From Lepturacanthus savala (lineage: Eukaryota > Chordata > Actinopteri > Scombriformes > Trichiuridae), in the NCBI GenBank assembly GCA_030544235.1, contig CM060461.1, positions 8,067,449 through 8,131,448 of the forward strand: a DNA stretch of 64,000 bases, written 5' to 3'. The notes under the pieces are model-generated. The model was not told the origin of the DNA, ran no database searches, and worked only from the letters and a program-made list of their open reading frames with translations. Of this stretch, positions 42,440 through 52,720 are shown in pieces (position 1 is the stretch's first letter; each line of letters opens with the position of its first letter). The translations under genes were made by a program, and so were the position numbers.

Positions 42440-42447
42440 TATAAATA
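42440..42447 (+). promoter_or_regulatory. TATA box of the amylase gene
   Basis: TATAAATA placed 57 bp upstream of the ATG. Transcription should start near 42470, leaving a very short 5' UTR, as is usual for pancreatic amylase genes. Confidence 0.8.
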
Positions 42448-42496
42448 CTAATAATCAGCAGTGGGTGCGTGTGTTTTTCTCTCTCAGGGAAAAAGT

Positions 42497-42664
42497 ATGA
42501 AGCTGTTCATCCTCCTGACCCTGTTTGGGGTCAACCTGGCACAGCACAACCCCCATACCAAACACGGCAGGACCACCATCGTCCACCTGTTTGAGTGGCG
42601 CTGGGCGGACATCGCTGCAGAATGTGAACGCTTCTTGGGTCCTAATGGCTTTGGCGGAGTTCAG
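42497..42664 (+). CDS. amy2a: amylase exon 1 (residues 1-56)
   Basis: 168 nt, the same size as the mammalian first coding exon. Encodes the signal peptide MKLFILLTLFGVNLA, then QHNPHTKHGRTTIVHLFEWR and ends GFGGVQ. An in-frame ATG at 42461 lies at or before the expected transcription start and is ignored. Donor CAG|GTATGT, phase 0. Confidence 0.97.
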
Positions 42665-43548
42665 GTATGTATGGTTGGAAAACAGGTGGAGCGCATAGTG
42701 TAAATCAAGGGATGGAAGATAATCCCTTGTTCTTTAAATGCACAATATGGCGTCTTGAACTACATGATTCAATACAAGATTCCCAAGGCACTTCTTTTCC
42801 CAGGGTGGTGTGGTGAAAAGAAGCTATTGGTCCTCTATTGTATAGCTAGGGTGTATTATGTTTAGTCACAAATAAATAAAAAACAATAGCATAAATATTA
42901 ATAAAATATACAATTCATAAGGATTAGTAAACACTTTTTAATCTCTTGATTTCCCTTTACTTCAATTCCTCCTATCAGGCCAAAGAGATAAGGGGTTTTA
43001 TTTGTGCCTGCTGCTATTATAATGTTAAATAGTGGAACATAGCAGGGACAGCTATCATGTAGTTACTTGTCTATACCGTCCATTGCTTTGAAATAGGTGC
43101 CATCGTTTAGAGCCACCTGGTGGTGATATCTGACACCTGCATAGCTTAAAGAAAAAAAATAACATTTAACAACATGGAATGTTTGTCAGTCACCATGTAT
43201 TTGTAGCCTGTTATTTTCATGTAAACAAATGTAATTTAATTTATTCACAGTAATGTATATATTACTTTGACTAAAAATTGGAGACACTAAATTGCCCATA
43301 GGTGTGAGTGTGTGAGTTAATGGTGTGTGTGCCCCACGATAAGCTGACAACCATCTGGGGTGTATCCCTGCTTCTCGCCTGTAATGCGCTGGGATTGGCT
43401 CCAGCAGACCCCTGTGATCCTAATGAGGAATAAGCGGGTATAGAAGATTAATGAATGAATGACTGAACGCAGTTGGATTAAGACGCCGAGATAACTGTTG
43501 TAGCATACCCTGACCTATGATCGCTTCCTGTGAGTAAATGTGTCTCTG

Positions 43549-43585
<37 letters not shown>

Positions 43586-46500
43586 GTGTAACTGGTGGTT
43601 TATATATTGAATTTCCATCCCATGTACCTGAAATTAGAATTGTTACACTCATGCCCAATTTGTATATAAAATGCTAACATTTAAAAACACTCTAGAAGTA
43701 GGATACATTAATATGTTTTTTTCACTTTTTCCATAACCCCTTTAATCTACTTCAGTCCTGATCATAACTGCCAAATATTTCCAATAGACAGTGCTTTATG
43801 TCATGCCAGCATCTGTTTGTCAGGAAGATAACTTAAAAAGTTCAGCATGGAATTTCATCAAATTTTCAGTGAATGTTGGGAATGGAAACATGAACAGATG
43901 ACTAAATATTGGTAATGATCAGGAAGAAATCCTAGTTTCAAAATTTAATGGATCTTCAAACAGGTGCCATCATTTGGGGCCACCTGGTGGTGATATCAGG
44001 CACCTGCATAACTTGGCCTTATGCTTGGTGGAGGTCTGCGTTCTGAGCTTTTTGAGTCTTAACTGTTGTTGATTGTTCTATATACATATGTTCTATGTGT
44101 ATTTTTATATTTATGTGTATTGAATATCCTGGCTGCAAAACAATTTCCCAATAGAGACGATTAAGATACCTTTAAACGTTGATTTAATAGCCGTATAGTA
44201 TAGTCATTCATAACATATAACTATAACTTTTAGTTGCGCTGATTTTCTGACTGCAGAAAATGTTTTTATTCAAAGTCATAATGATTCTTTTTCCTTCATA
44301 TGTTGCTCAGATCTCACCTCCAAATGAGCACATTGTGCTTAACAGCCCCTGGAGACCCTGGTGGCAGAGGTACCAACCAATCGGCTACAACCTGTGTTCC
44401 AGATCTGGCAATGAGAGGGAGCTGAGAGACATGATCACCAGATGCAACAACGTTGGGGTGAACTACATCACATTCAGAGATTTGTTCTACATTTGACAGA
44501 ACCACATAAATCTACAGCCTCATACACTACAAGACAACAAACTCTTACCAGATACATTACGTAAAGTTAAAGCTTTAGCCAACTTTGTTTTTTGTTCAAG
44601 GATCTGGCACTTTAGAACAAAGGACATTTTTAAACAAAGATGAATTGTTCAATAAATTACTATTTTTGGTGAAGAGGGATACAATTCAGTCCCTAGACCA
44701 CCAACATTGCAGGAAACCGGTATATAGTAATATGACCCTAACCCTCTATCCATCTATAGGTCAACATCTATGTGGATGCTGTCATAAACCACATGTGCGG
44801 GGCGAGTGGGGGGGGGGGGAAACCACTCGTCATGTGGAAGCTGGTTCAATGCCAGCAAGAAGGACTTCCCTAGCGTCCCCTACAGCCACTTTGACTTCAA
44901 TGACTACAAATGCCAGACTAGCAGTGGTAATATTGAGAACTACGGTGATGCCAATCAGGTACGGCATAATACTTAGGGGAAAACAAAAACTGATGGCATA
45001 GTGTATTTTTCCCTTCACACGATTCAATGAGCCATTAAAAAGAGACAACAGCTGAGTCAGGAGGTCCCACAGTGACCCACTGTTTAACTGCCATTGCCTA
45101 AACAATGCCTTATGAATGCTATAACACTGATATTATGATTTAAATCTGTGCTTTACTGCTGCAGGTGCGTGATTGTCGTCTGGTCAGTCTGCTGGACCTC
45201 GCCCTGGAGAAAGAGTACGTTAGGGACAAGGTGGCTGACTTCATGAATAAGCTGATTGATATGGGTGTGGCTGGATTCAGAGTGGATGCCTGCAAGCATA
45301 TGTGGCCTGGTGACCTGGCAGCTGTCTATGGTCGTTTGCATAACCTCAGTACCAGGTGGTTCCCTAGTGGTGCGAAACCCTTCATTTACCAGGAGGTATT
45401 TTGGATTTTTTTTCTAGACATTTGCATGATTAGATGGAAGACTAAACATAAGAATTATTGAGTCCCATTAAACATATAAACTGTATCTTACAGTTTGTGT
45501 GTAGCCTGATCCATTCTATGTTCTTCATATTCGATATTTGTGTTTTTTACTGGATTTCATTGCTGAACCAAAATATTCAGGCATCCGTGTGTGTATGACC
45601 AACAGACTCACAGATGCTAGACATGTGCATGACCAACACTGATGACTGATAGCACAAAGCAGCAGTTGGCAAAGCCATGGGAAAAGAGCACAAAAATCAC
45701 GATGACGAACATGGAAGCATGCACACAGCAGCAGATGTTAATATTCAAGAAGTCACTGACAAGAAACTTATACCATAGATATAAAATTTTAAGCTGAAGG
45801 TGCTAGACTAAAAAATGCTGCAAAAGAAAGCTGTGATCTTAAAAATAAATATGCTCTGTTAGTGAAGACAGAACATCCTTATTTATAAGACAGTGCATAC
45901 TCAATTCTAGTATACTCTGTCTTCACCAACATCTTGAATGATATATGGCAGAAAGATGGTTCTTATTAGTGTTGAATCAAAAAGCTTATCTGTTGTATCA
46001 GTTTATCAATTCACAAATCAGTCTCATGTGGCGTAGATAATCGAAACCATTCCTACGTTTAATAGTATGAATGACATGAATTATGTGTTGTTCTCCCCCC
46101 TGTAGGTTATTGATCTGGGAGGTGAGCCCATTACATCTAAAGAGTACTCCCATCTGGGAAGGGTAACGGAGTTCAAATATGGTGCCAAATTAGGATTTGT
46201 ATTCAGAAAATGGAATGGTGAAAAGCTGTCATACACCAGGTATGTGTGTTTATGTTGCTATGCAGAAATCACTTATAAATCACTTACAAATAGATATATT
46301 GGAAGAGTTTAAACAAATAGTTAAATAGCTACAGCCCTTAGCTTAGAAACAGGAGCTAATGTGTTATTTTTGGGGAATTTAACATATCTCTCTCCCACAA
46401 AATGAATAAGTTGCTTTGCATATAACAATGTCTAATTAACATATTTATTGTTTAGAAGTGGAATCTACGTTAATAAATGGTATTCTTGTGTCCAGAAACT

Positions 46501-47409
46501 GGGGAGAGGGATGGGGTTTCCTGCCTGATGGAAATTCTTTAGTCTTCGTTGACAACCATGACAACCAGAGAGGCCATGGTGCTGGTGGTGCAGCTATCGT
46601 TACCTTCTGGGACTCCAGGCTCCATAAGATGGCTGTCGGCTACATGCTGGCCCACCCTTATGGACTAACCAGAGTGATGTCTAGCTTCCGCTGGAACCGT
46701 TACATTGTGGATGGAAAGGTATCTTTAATTAAATCATTTCATGATGATGCTGCCACGTCTGGTAAAAATTGTCTTTTAACTAAGTTAAATGCCATTTAAC
46801 TTAGGCCATTTTAATGTTTGATTAAGTCAAAGTTTTTTTTCCTAAGTCAGCAAATTGGACAATTTAACAAGCTTTCATAATGGTGGTTGAAGCAAGACGT
46901 TCTAAACATGATTCTTGAATCAATTTCTACAGGGGAGTGATCATAGCTATAATGTTTTATAGTAATTTAATCTAAATTTCACACTATACTTTTAATAATT
47001 TAACATTAAGTCCTGTGCATATCAATATATTTAATTATTTTGTATCAACTATAAAGAAAGAAAATCTTCAGTCCATTAAACATGTTGATGCCTGTTTAGT
47101 GTTATCACTGTGACAGATCACACTACTGTACCTCTCAGGTTTTCAAAAAGTCAAAACTAGAGGATGGAAATGAGTTATGATCAATAAAATAAATGGCAAA
47201 GAAGAACTGGGAAAGTGATAGTAAAAGGGACCTGACATTATTTTAATTTTAATTTCAGGTAATGTAATTTTAGAGTTTGCACTACGGAATGAAAGGACAT
47301 TTTAAGCCAGGTTTAAAGATGCTTAAAGTCACACTAAAATGTTTAATAATTATTCTTTAATGTTACATAAGTGACACAACAATCTATGTACATAGCCTTC
47401 CAATGTTAG

Positions 47410-47454
<45 letters not shown>

Positions 47455-48622
47455 TCATTATTTCCTAGGATCAGAATGACTGGATGGGACCTCCCAGTCA
47501 TGATGATGGATCTACCAAATCTGTCCCCATCAATGCTGACCAGACATGTGGAGATGGATGGGTGTGTGAGCACAGATGGCGTCAGATTAAGTGAGTTCTC
47601 AGACCTCAAGAGACGAGAATCGCCTGTCCTCACACACAGAACATCAGTCAATTCTTCTCTGTTTCATGAATCTCACAACTACAATGTCTCTTTACTGTCT
47701 TATCTACTGTTAATTTTCTAAAAAAGCTATTGCCATTATGTAATCCATCTGCTGATTATTAAAAATAACCAGTATTCCAAGTCACCTTAAAATAACCTAC
47801 CATAATTTCAAATTATTACAATAATATCTAATACTGTGCAATTACACTTATTGTCATATAACATCTCCCATTAGGAACATGGTCATCTTCCGTAACGTCG
47901 TCAATGGGCAGCCTCATTCCAACTGGTGGGACAACCAGAACAACCAGGTTGCATTTGGTCGTGGTGATCGTGGTTTCATCGTCTTTAACAACGATAACTG
48001 GTAAGGACTTCCGGAATCTGACTGGAAACATGCAAATAAATTCATAGAACTGGGTGTAAAAGCATATCACATAACAGCCCACAAACTATTCCGACACAAA
48101 CTATTGATCTGATCAATGACTCTCATCAACTGGCAGTGATGAGTTGGCAACTGATCATTGGCTTTCTATGTCTCATGAGAAACTAATGATACACTGACTT
48201 TTAACTAATTCTATCATGTATCCTCATTTAATATCACTTATTTCCTGAAGATAGCAACAAATTGTGTAATTATAATCAGGCAGACGCACAAAACGTATGG
48301 AAAATATTCTCCCCAGCCTCTAGCATCCTGTTTCAATAGGAAATACAGCAAATGAAGAGGGCAAGATTGTGTAAAAATACACTTTCTTTGCAGAGGCTTT
48401 TAAAGCAATATGTACCCCTTCTTCATATTTAGGAACTTGGATGTGACTCTGAACACTGGCATGCCCGGTGGCACCTACTGTGATGTCATTTCTGGCCAGA
48501 AGGAAGAAGGCAGGTGCACTGGGAAGCAGATCCATGTTGGTGATGACGGCCGTGCCCACTTCAAGATCAGCAACAGCGATGAGGACCCCTTCGTTGCTAT
48601 TCATGCAGACTCCAAGCTGTGA
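42497..48622 (+). CDS. amy2a: alpha-amylase (pancreatic type), nine coding exons
   Basis: Secreted endo-1,4-alpha-glucanase (GH13) that hydrolyses starch in the gut lumen. Joining exons 42497-42664, 44311-44457, 44760-44958, 45165-45395, 46106-46239, 46496-46718, 47469-47590, 47875-48000 and 48433-48622 gives 1,540 nt, i.e. 512 codons plus stop and one surplus base in exon 3. Human AMY2A has 511 residues. Residues 1-15 are the signal peptide, domain A is about 16-114 and 184-419, domain B 115-183, domain C 420-512. The catalytic residues are Asp212 (GFRVDACKH), Glu248 (FIYQEV) and Asp315 (FVDNHD). Calcium ligands Asn115, Arg173, Asp182 and His216 and chloride ligands Arg210, Asn313 and Arg352 are all present. 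The mobile loop GHGAGG follows Asp315. The one defect is the +1 shift at a 12-G run (44808-44819). Ends HADSKL as in other fish amylases. Confidence 0.97.
43277..43463 (+). mobile_element. truncated SINE/LINE-tail repeat in amylase intron 1
   Basis: 'GGAGACACTAAATTGCCCAT', 'TCTGGGGTGTATCCCTGC' and 'GATTGGCTCCAGCAGACCCC', ending (TGAA)n. It is the 3' part of the repeat found at 32930-33252. Confidence 0.8.
43551..43584. repeat. (ATT)n microsatellite
   Basis: About eleven ATT units in amylase intron 1. Confidence 0.95.
44311..44457 (+). CDS. amy2a: amylase exon 2 (residues 57-105)
   Basis: 147 nt encoding ISPPNEHIVLNSPWRPWWQR to RCNNVG. Acceptor TGTTGCTCAG. The donor GGG|GTGAAC is weak, but it is the only one that preserves the family's exon length and phase 0. 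Confidence 0.95.
44760..44958 (+). CDS. amy2a: amylase exon 3 (residues 106-171), with +1 frameshift at poly-G
   Basis: 199 nt where the family has 198. Starts VNIYVDAVINHMCGASG with the calcium ligand Asn115, then hits 12 consecutive G (44808-44819). After the run the expected residues (HSSCGSWFNASKKDFPSVPY, then NIENYGDANQ) continue in the +1 frame. Read literally, the frame hits TAG at 44871 after about 142 residues in total. Eleven G would restore the frame. Confidence 0.95.
45165..45395 (+). CDS. amy2a: amylase exon 4 (residues 172-248)
   Basis: 231 nt, phase 0. Carries calcium ligands Arg173, Asp182 and His216, chloride ligand Arg210 and nucleophile Asp212 within GFRVDACKHMWPGD. Its last codon is the catalytic acid Glu248 (FIYQE|V), so the active-site Glu sits at the splice junction as in mammals. 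Confidence 0.97.
46106..46239 (+). CDS. amy2a: amylase exon 5 (residues 249-293)
   Basis: 134 nt encoding VIDLGGEPITSKEYSHLGRV to KWNGEKLSYT, ending two bases into Arg293. Acceptor CCCCCCTGTAG, donor CAG|GTATGT. Confidence 0.97.
46496..46718 (+). CDS. amy2a: amylase exon 6 (residues 293-367)
   Basis: 223 nt encoding NWGEGWGFLPDGNSLVFVDN, HDNQRGHGAGGA and LAHPYGLTRVMSSFRWNRYI. Contains Asn313, catalytic Asp315 and chloride ligand Arg352. As I recall the mammalian gene, this region is split into exons of 123 and 100 nt, which sum exactly to 223. Confidence 0.97.
47412..47452. repeat. (TA)n microsatellite
   Basis: About 40 bp of TA repeat in amylase intron 6, ending 16 bp before the exon 7 acceptor. 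Confidence 0.95.
47469..47590 (+). CDS. amy2a: amylase exon 7 (residues 368-408)
   Basis: 122 nt encoding DQNDWMGPPSHDDGSTKSVP and TCGDGWVCEHRWRQI, ending two bases into a Lys codon (AA|GTGAGT). One codon longer than I recall for the mammalian exon (119), which accounts for the 512- versus 511-residue length. Confidence 0.96.
47875..48000 (+). CDS. amy2a: amylase exon 8 (residues 408-450)
   Basis: 126 nt encoding NMVIFRNVVNGQPHSNWWDN to GRGDRGFIVFNNDN, the junction of domains A and C. Donor TG|GTAAGG splits a Trp codon. Confidence 0.96.
48302..48403 (+). repeat. copy of the amylase promoter-proximal block in intron 8
   Basis: Collinear with 42251-42357, about three-quarters identical by eye, and 30 bp from exon 9. 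Confidence 0.7.
48433..48622 (+). CDS. amy2a: amylase exon 9 (residues 450-512 and stop)
   Basis: 190 nt of domain C: NLDVTLNTGMPGGTYCDVIS, then GRCTGKQIHVGDDGRAHFKI and the terminus EDPFVAIHADSKL followed by TGA at 48620-48622. Confidence 0.97.
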
Positions 48623-48642
48623 ACACTTACTGCACAACAGAA

Positions 48643-48648
48643 AATAAA
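48643..48648 (+). terminator. amylase poly(A) signal
   Basis: AATAAA 20 bp after the stop codon, giving the very short 3' UTR usual for pancreatic amylase mRNAs. T-rich sequence follows at 48680. Confidence 0.85.
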
Positions 48649-49623
48649 TCTGATTTTTTGACACGGATGTTCAGCTTGATTTTTTTTTTTTCTGACTGTC
48701 TTTTTACATACCATGTAACCTCCCAAGAAAGCAGCAGACATGCTGTAATCTCTGCCAGGGATGAGGGTCAAACAGTATCATCAGACAGTTCTTCACGTTT
48801 GATCCAATGTTTGTGTTTGAGCTGACAAACGGACAGATTTTCTACATGTGGGCGATTCAAGTATATGTTGCCTCCAGGTTGACAGGTTTAGCGCATACGC
48901 TGCGTTGGTGTCATACAATACAAGCCTCTCCCAGTCACTGCTGCAGTTTCTCTGAATGGGAACAGTCAACTGCACAACAGCTCTTTACAATTTCATCAAG
49001 GTTGCTACATGTTTCTGTGGCTGAATCCGTTAAGGGCAAACAGAATGTTGAAAGTTTGTATCGACTGATGAATTTTGTGTGATGTTATGTGCATAAAAAA
49101 GTCAACTTCTCAGGCCTTATTGTCCTCCCTTGTGATACTGCATATAACAAGGCTTGTGTGTGTGTGTGTGTTGCAGGTTCAAGATTTTAAGAAATGCCTT
49201 AAGAAATACTAAATAAAAAGTATTTTTGTACATGCAGAGAAATACAAAGCTTGACAGCTTATGATTGCTAAGCTATTAATCGGCAAACACTGTTCAGGGA
49301 CAGGGAGGATGAATGGCAATTGAATTTTTTTCAAATTTTATGTTTTCATTTTTCTCTTTTTTTTTCATCAGGTCTTCTTCACGGCTAGTGAGTGTCCTGA
49401 ACAAACCCTGTGACGCTCCCGTGCTGTCCTTCCTGCATTGTGTATTCCTGTCCTCCATTGGGACGACTCCTTGCCATCACGCTGCAGCCACTTCAGTTTC
49501 ACCTGAGTGCAGTCCTGGCATCTGTCATTAGGGCAACGTAGGGACTCAGAGGCCCAGCGGGCCAAAACTCCATTCTTACTTCCTCCTTCTCCCTGCTGTC
49601 TTCCTGTCCCATCACACGCACAC

Positions 49624-49662
49624 ACCACCCCCCTACACACACACACACACACAAACACACAC
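49624..49662. repeat. (CA)n microsatellite
   Basis: Interrupted CA repeat, about 39 bp. Confidence 0.9.
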
Positions 49663-50437
49663 AAACATTTTCTCCCTGCCCCCACCTTCCCCGGCCCACC
49701 TACAGAGTTCAGCAGCTCAGGACCAGTTACACTGGAGTGTGCCAGCCACCAGAGGTGAGACAGCAAAGGTGATGTCTGCCAGAACATTCAGCTCATCTCA
49801 GTTGTCATGGCAACGTGACCCATGAGTGAGAGAAAACCTGGGGAAATATTCAATGCCTCATAGAGAGGTTAAAACATAGCAAATGAATGACAAAGAAAGC
49901 CTTACTGTATTTACTTCAGCAGCAAAGGGAGTACCGGACACATCACAATGATTATAACAAAACAACAAATGGGAATATATAGCAGTGTAGGTCTCTGAAA
50001 GAGTCATAAGCATCGCAATCCTCCACAATTGTGAACCACTGTTCAATTTAAAGTATATTACAGTCGTTGTTCACGAATTGTGTGACAGAGAAAGTCAGGG
50101 TGACAGAATGCAGGAGAAGGGGGGGGGGGAAGGAGAATCTTAACGTCGGACCAGACTCGCCATATTGCAACTGCTAAATTATTGACCCCCCTCTCCATCT
50201 TTTGGTCCTGCAGTTGTGAGAGGCTGTACCATCCGATTAGCTGCAGAGATGTCACTGTTGCAGACCGGGGTCTTTGGTCCTGTCATCCTCACTGATGCTG
50301 TGTGACATGGCTGTCAACTTTGTCCCCATCCTGTTTCATATTTCATAGTGCGCCAGACCTGCCTGTCACATCACCCAAGGAGAGAGACAGTCATCAACTT
50401 AAAGATGAAGCAACTGGATTTTGGATCTCTATTCAGC

Positions 50438-50458
50438 TCTCTCTCTCTCTCTCTCTCT

Positions 50459-50500
<42 letters not shown>

Positions 50501-50514
50501 CTCTCTCTCCTTCT

Positions 50515-50545
<31 letters not shown>

Positions 50546-50546
50546 G
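50438..50546. repeat. (TC)n microsatellite
   Basis: About 110 bp of interrupted CT repeat. The serine/leucine-rich and Arg/Glu-rich open frames across it are artefacts. Confidence 0.97.
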
Positions 50547-52291
50547 TCTTTGCACTTCTCTGAGGAAGCCAAAAAGAGTGTGTAGGTGAGGTGGTTCATA
50601 CTGTGTACAGACAAGAAATGTGCATTTTTCAACACTGTCACTACCACAGTGAATTTTTTCCTATGTAAGCCTAAATATGAATATTTCTCATTGAAAGTAG
50701 TTTAAGGCAAAGAATAATGTTCGCTCAGCATCTATATTATAAGAACATTATGATAGATGAATTGTTTGTTTTGGCATTGAAAAATAATGATTATTTTTTT
50801 TTGTTATGGTTATTGGAACACCCAGAACACACACAACATCAACTCCTCTGAGCAGCTTGATACCTGGGTAATATTCCCTTTCCCATCACATGGGGGCAGT
50901 ATTGAAACAAGAACTATTGAAATTACAGTAAGCTTTTTCCCCAAGACTGAAAAGGTCTCTCAGACGTTCTGCTCTCTGTGAAATTTATTTCATAACTGCC
51001 TTGAAATTCAGCGTAGAATTATTCAAGATGCGAAAAGAATTCACGATTGATGTTTAATTCTAAGAATTGAGCATGCATTATATATTGCCAATGACAGTAT
51101 AAAAGAAGTGAATGATGTATGACCATATTGCTCATACAAACTTAATACTTGCAAAACTGAATAATGTTTGGCTTAGTGTTTGCTCTCAGCTGAATACAGA
51201 CCATATATTTTCAGTATTAAGCAGTCTGCTGTTTGTGTAATTGTAAGATAATGTTCATCTAATCATTCTGCCAAAGAACTCTGGTATTTAGGCTAAGCTT
51301 TTGACAGAATTGTCATACATTTTTTGGTCATTTTAGAGCCTGTGAAGCTTTGTCACCCTACAGCTTTCACTCTATATCTTAATCTAATGGTACTTTCACC
51401 ATGGCAACAAATTGTATTGCAATGTGATCTACTCATAGACTATGTTTTAGTTACTTTAAAAGGTATTGCATAAAAAAGGTGAGTGGATTATAGTGGACTT
51501 TTAACTGTCTTCTCTCATGTGAATGAACCTGTAGAAAAGAGGTTTCTGGGTCTTCAGCATGAATTCACTCAATGCATTTAGTAAATATTATATATCCCTA
51601 AGAAAAGAGAAAAACCTAAGAAAACATATTCATTTTTGTTTCTTTGTGTGGTACATGCAGCTGTTTTTCTTATGTTCATTTATGATATTTCATGTAGTTT
51701 TGGAAGCTGATTGCAACTTGTTTGTGCATTTTGGCTGCAGTGACATTTGGCTTTGGATGTGTTTGTTGTCATAGCCTGTCGTTTGCATTCTTTTTGTAGT
51801 TATAACAATGTTTTTATGCTGTCCTCATGCCCAGATGTGCCACGATAGATTTTTGAAGAGATTGAGATGACTCTATTGTACAAGCCATACTGTGCATGTC
51901 AACAGTAGCTTTTACTAGTATAACCTGCATACCTTGGTTAATATGATTAAAGTACTTACTTCATCAAATGATAGCCCAGTCAAAATGGAAACCTTTTGGA
52001 CACTATCCAGTTTCCATAAAAAAAAAAAAATGAAATCATAGCATAGGTATATTGATGCATTAGTCTATTGGCCTGTGTCACAGTTACCCTTTTCCAACAC
52101 CTTTGCTGTCCTTGCAGTGAGCTTATTCATACCCCCCACCAACAGATTATACAGCAGCACACAGAGCAACATGAAGGTTGGCCTTTTGTGCCCTCATACA
52201 TTTCTCTGCTTTAGTCTTTAATGATATCATTGCCTGGCTAAGTCATCTTTTATAGCTGACACCCCACAGGGTGGCCAATATTTAGTCTATG

Positions 52292-52325
52292 GTATGTGTG
52301 GGTGTGTGTGTGTGTGTGTGTGTGT
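52292..52325. repeat. (TG)n microsatellite
   Basis: About 34 bp of TG repeat. Confidence 0.95.
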
Positions 52326-52380
52326 GGTCTATGAAGCTAAAATACAGCTATGTGAAACAGGCACCCTGTACATCTATGAA

Positions 52381-52720
52381 ATAATTGAGACAAACTCATT
52401 CAGTCGCGGCTCATTTAATATAATGAGCAAAATGAGCTGTTCAATTTGCATACTGATAAGATGCCTCCGTCAGATTACATAGCCCCCTCTCGTAGATATT
52501 CACTGTGGATATTACATTTAATCAGAGCACGGATTTACTTTACAAACACACTCTGAGAAGTGCAAACTAAGGCTTTCAATTAGGCCATCGCCGGGTCTTA
52601 ATCACCTCGGAGATAAATTGGGCAATAGGTCAACAGCTTCCTGAGTCATGTTGCCATTAAGAAATGCCTTAGACGTGGCGTTTGACACGATAGAGGAGAT
52701 TGGAAATGCAATGCACATTT
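52381..52720. other. candidate conserved non-coding element
   Basis: 340 bp of balanced composition without simple repeats or known repeat motifs, containing homeobox-type cores (ATTA/TAAT) and paired short palindromes. It is non-coding in all frames. Only a cross-species alignment could confirm it. Confidence 0.3.

Larger units (their letters stand above)
43095..44014 (+). repeat. two direct copies of a 53-bp motif in amylase intron 1
   Basis: 43095-43147 and 43962-44014 share 'AGGTGCCATC.TTTG', 'GCCACCTGGTGGTGATATC' and 'CACCTGCATA.CTT'. The 814 bp between them include a SINE-like fragment and an ATT microsatellite. The CCACCTGGTGG core resembles a CTCF-type or E-box-containing palindrome, but function is unknown. 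Confidence 0.8.
48650..52380. other. region downstream of amylase, no recognised gene
   Basis: Contains TG (49155-49172), CA (49624-49662), TC (50438-50546) and TG (52292-52325) microsatellites. Open frames at 48807-49082 and 49368-49787 have no recognisable domains. Confidence 0.55.

Noticed and set aside
47406..47721. Frames overlapping amylase exon 7 in other phases
   Set aside because: Read-through of exon 7 into intron 7 or antisense shadows; the amylase frame explains the conservation.
50302..50647. Ser/Leu-rich and Arg/Glu-rich frames
   Set aside because: Produced by the TC microsatellite; no domain, no splice context.
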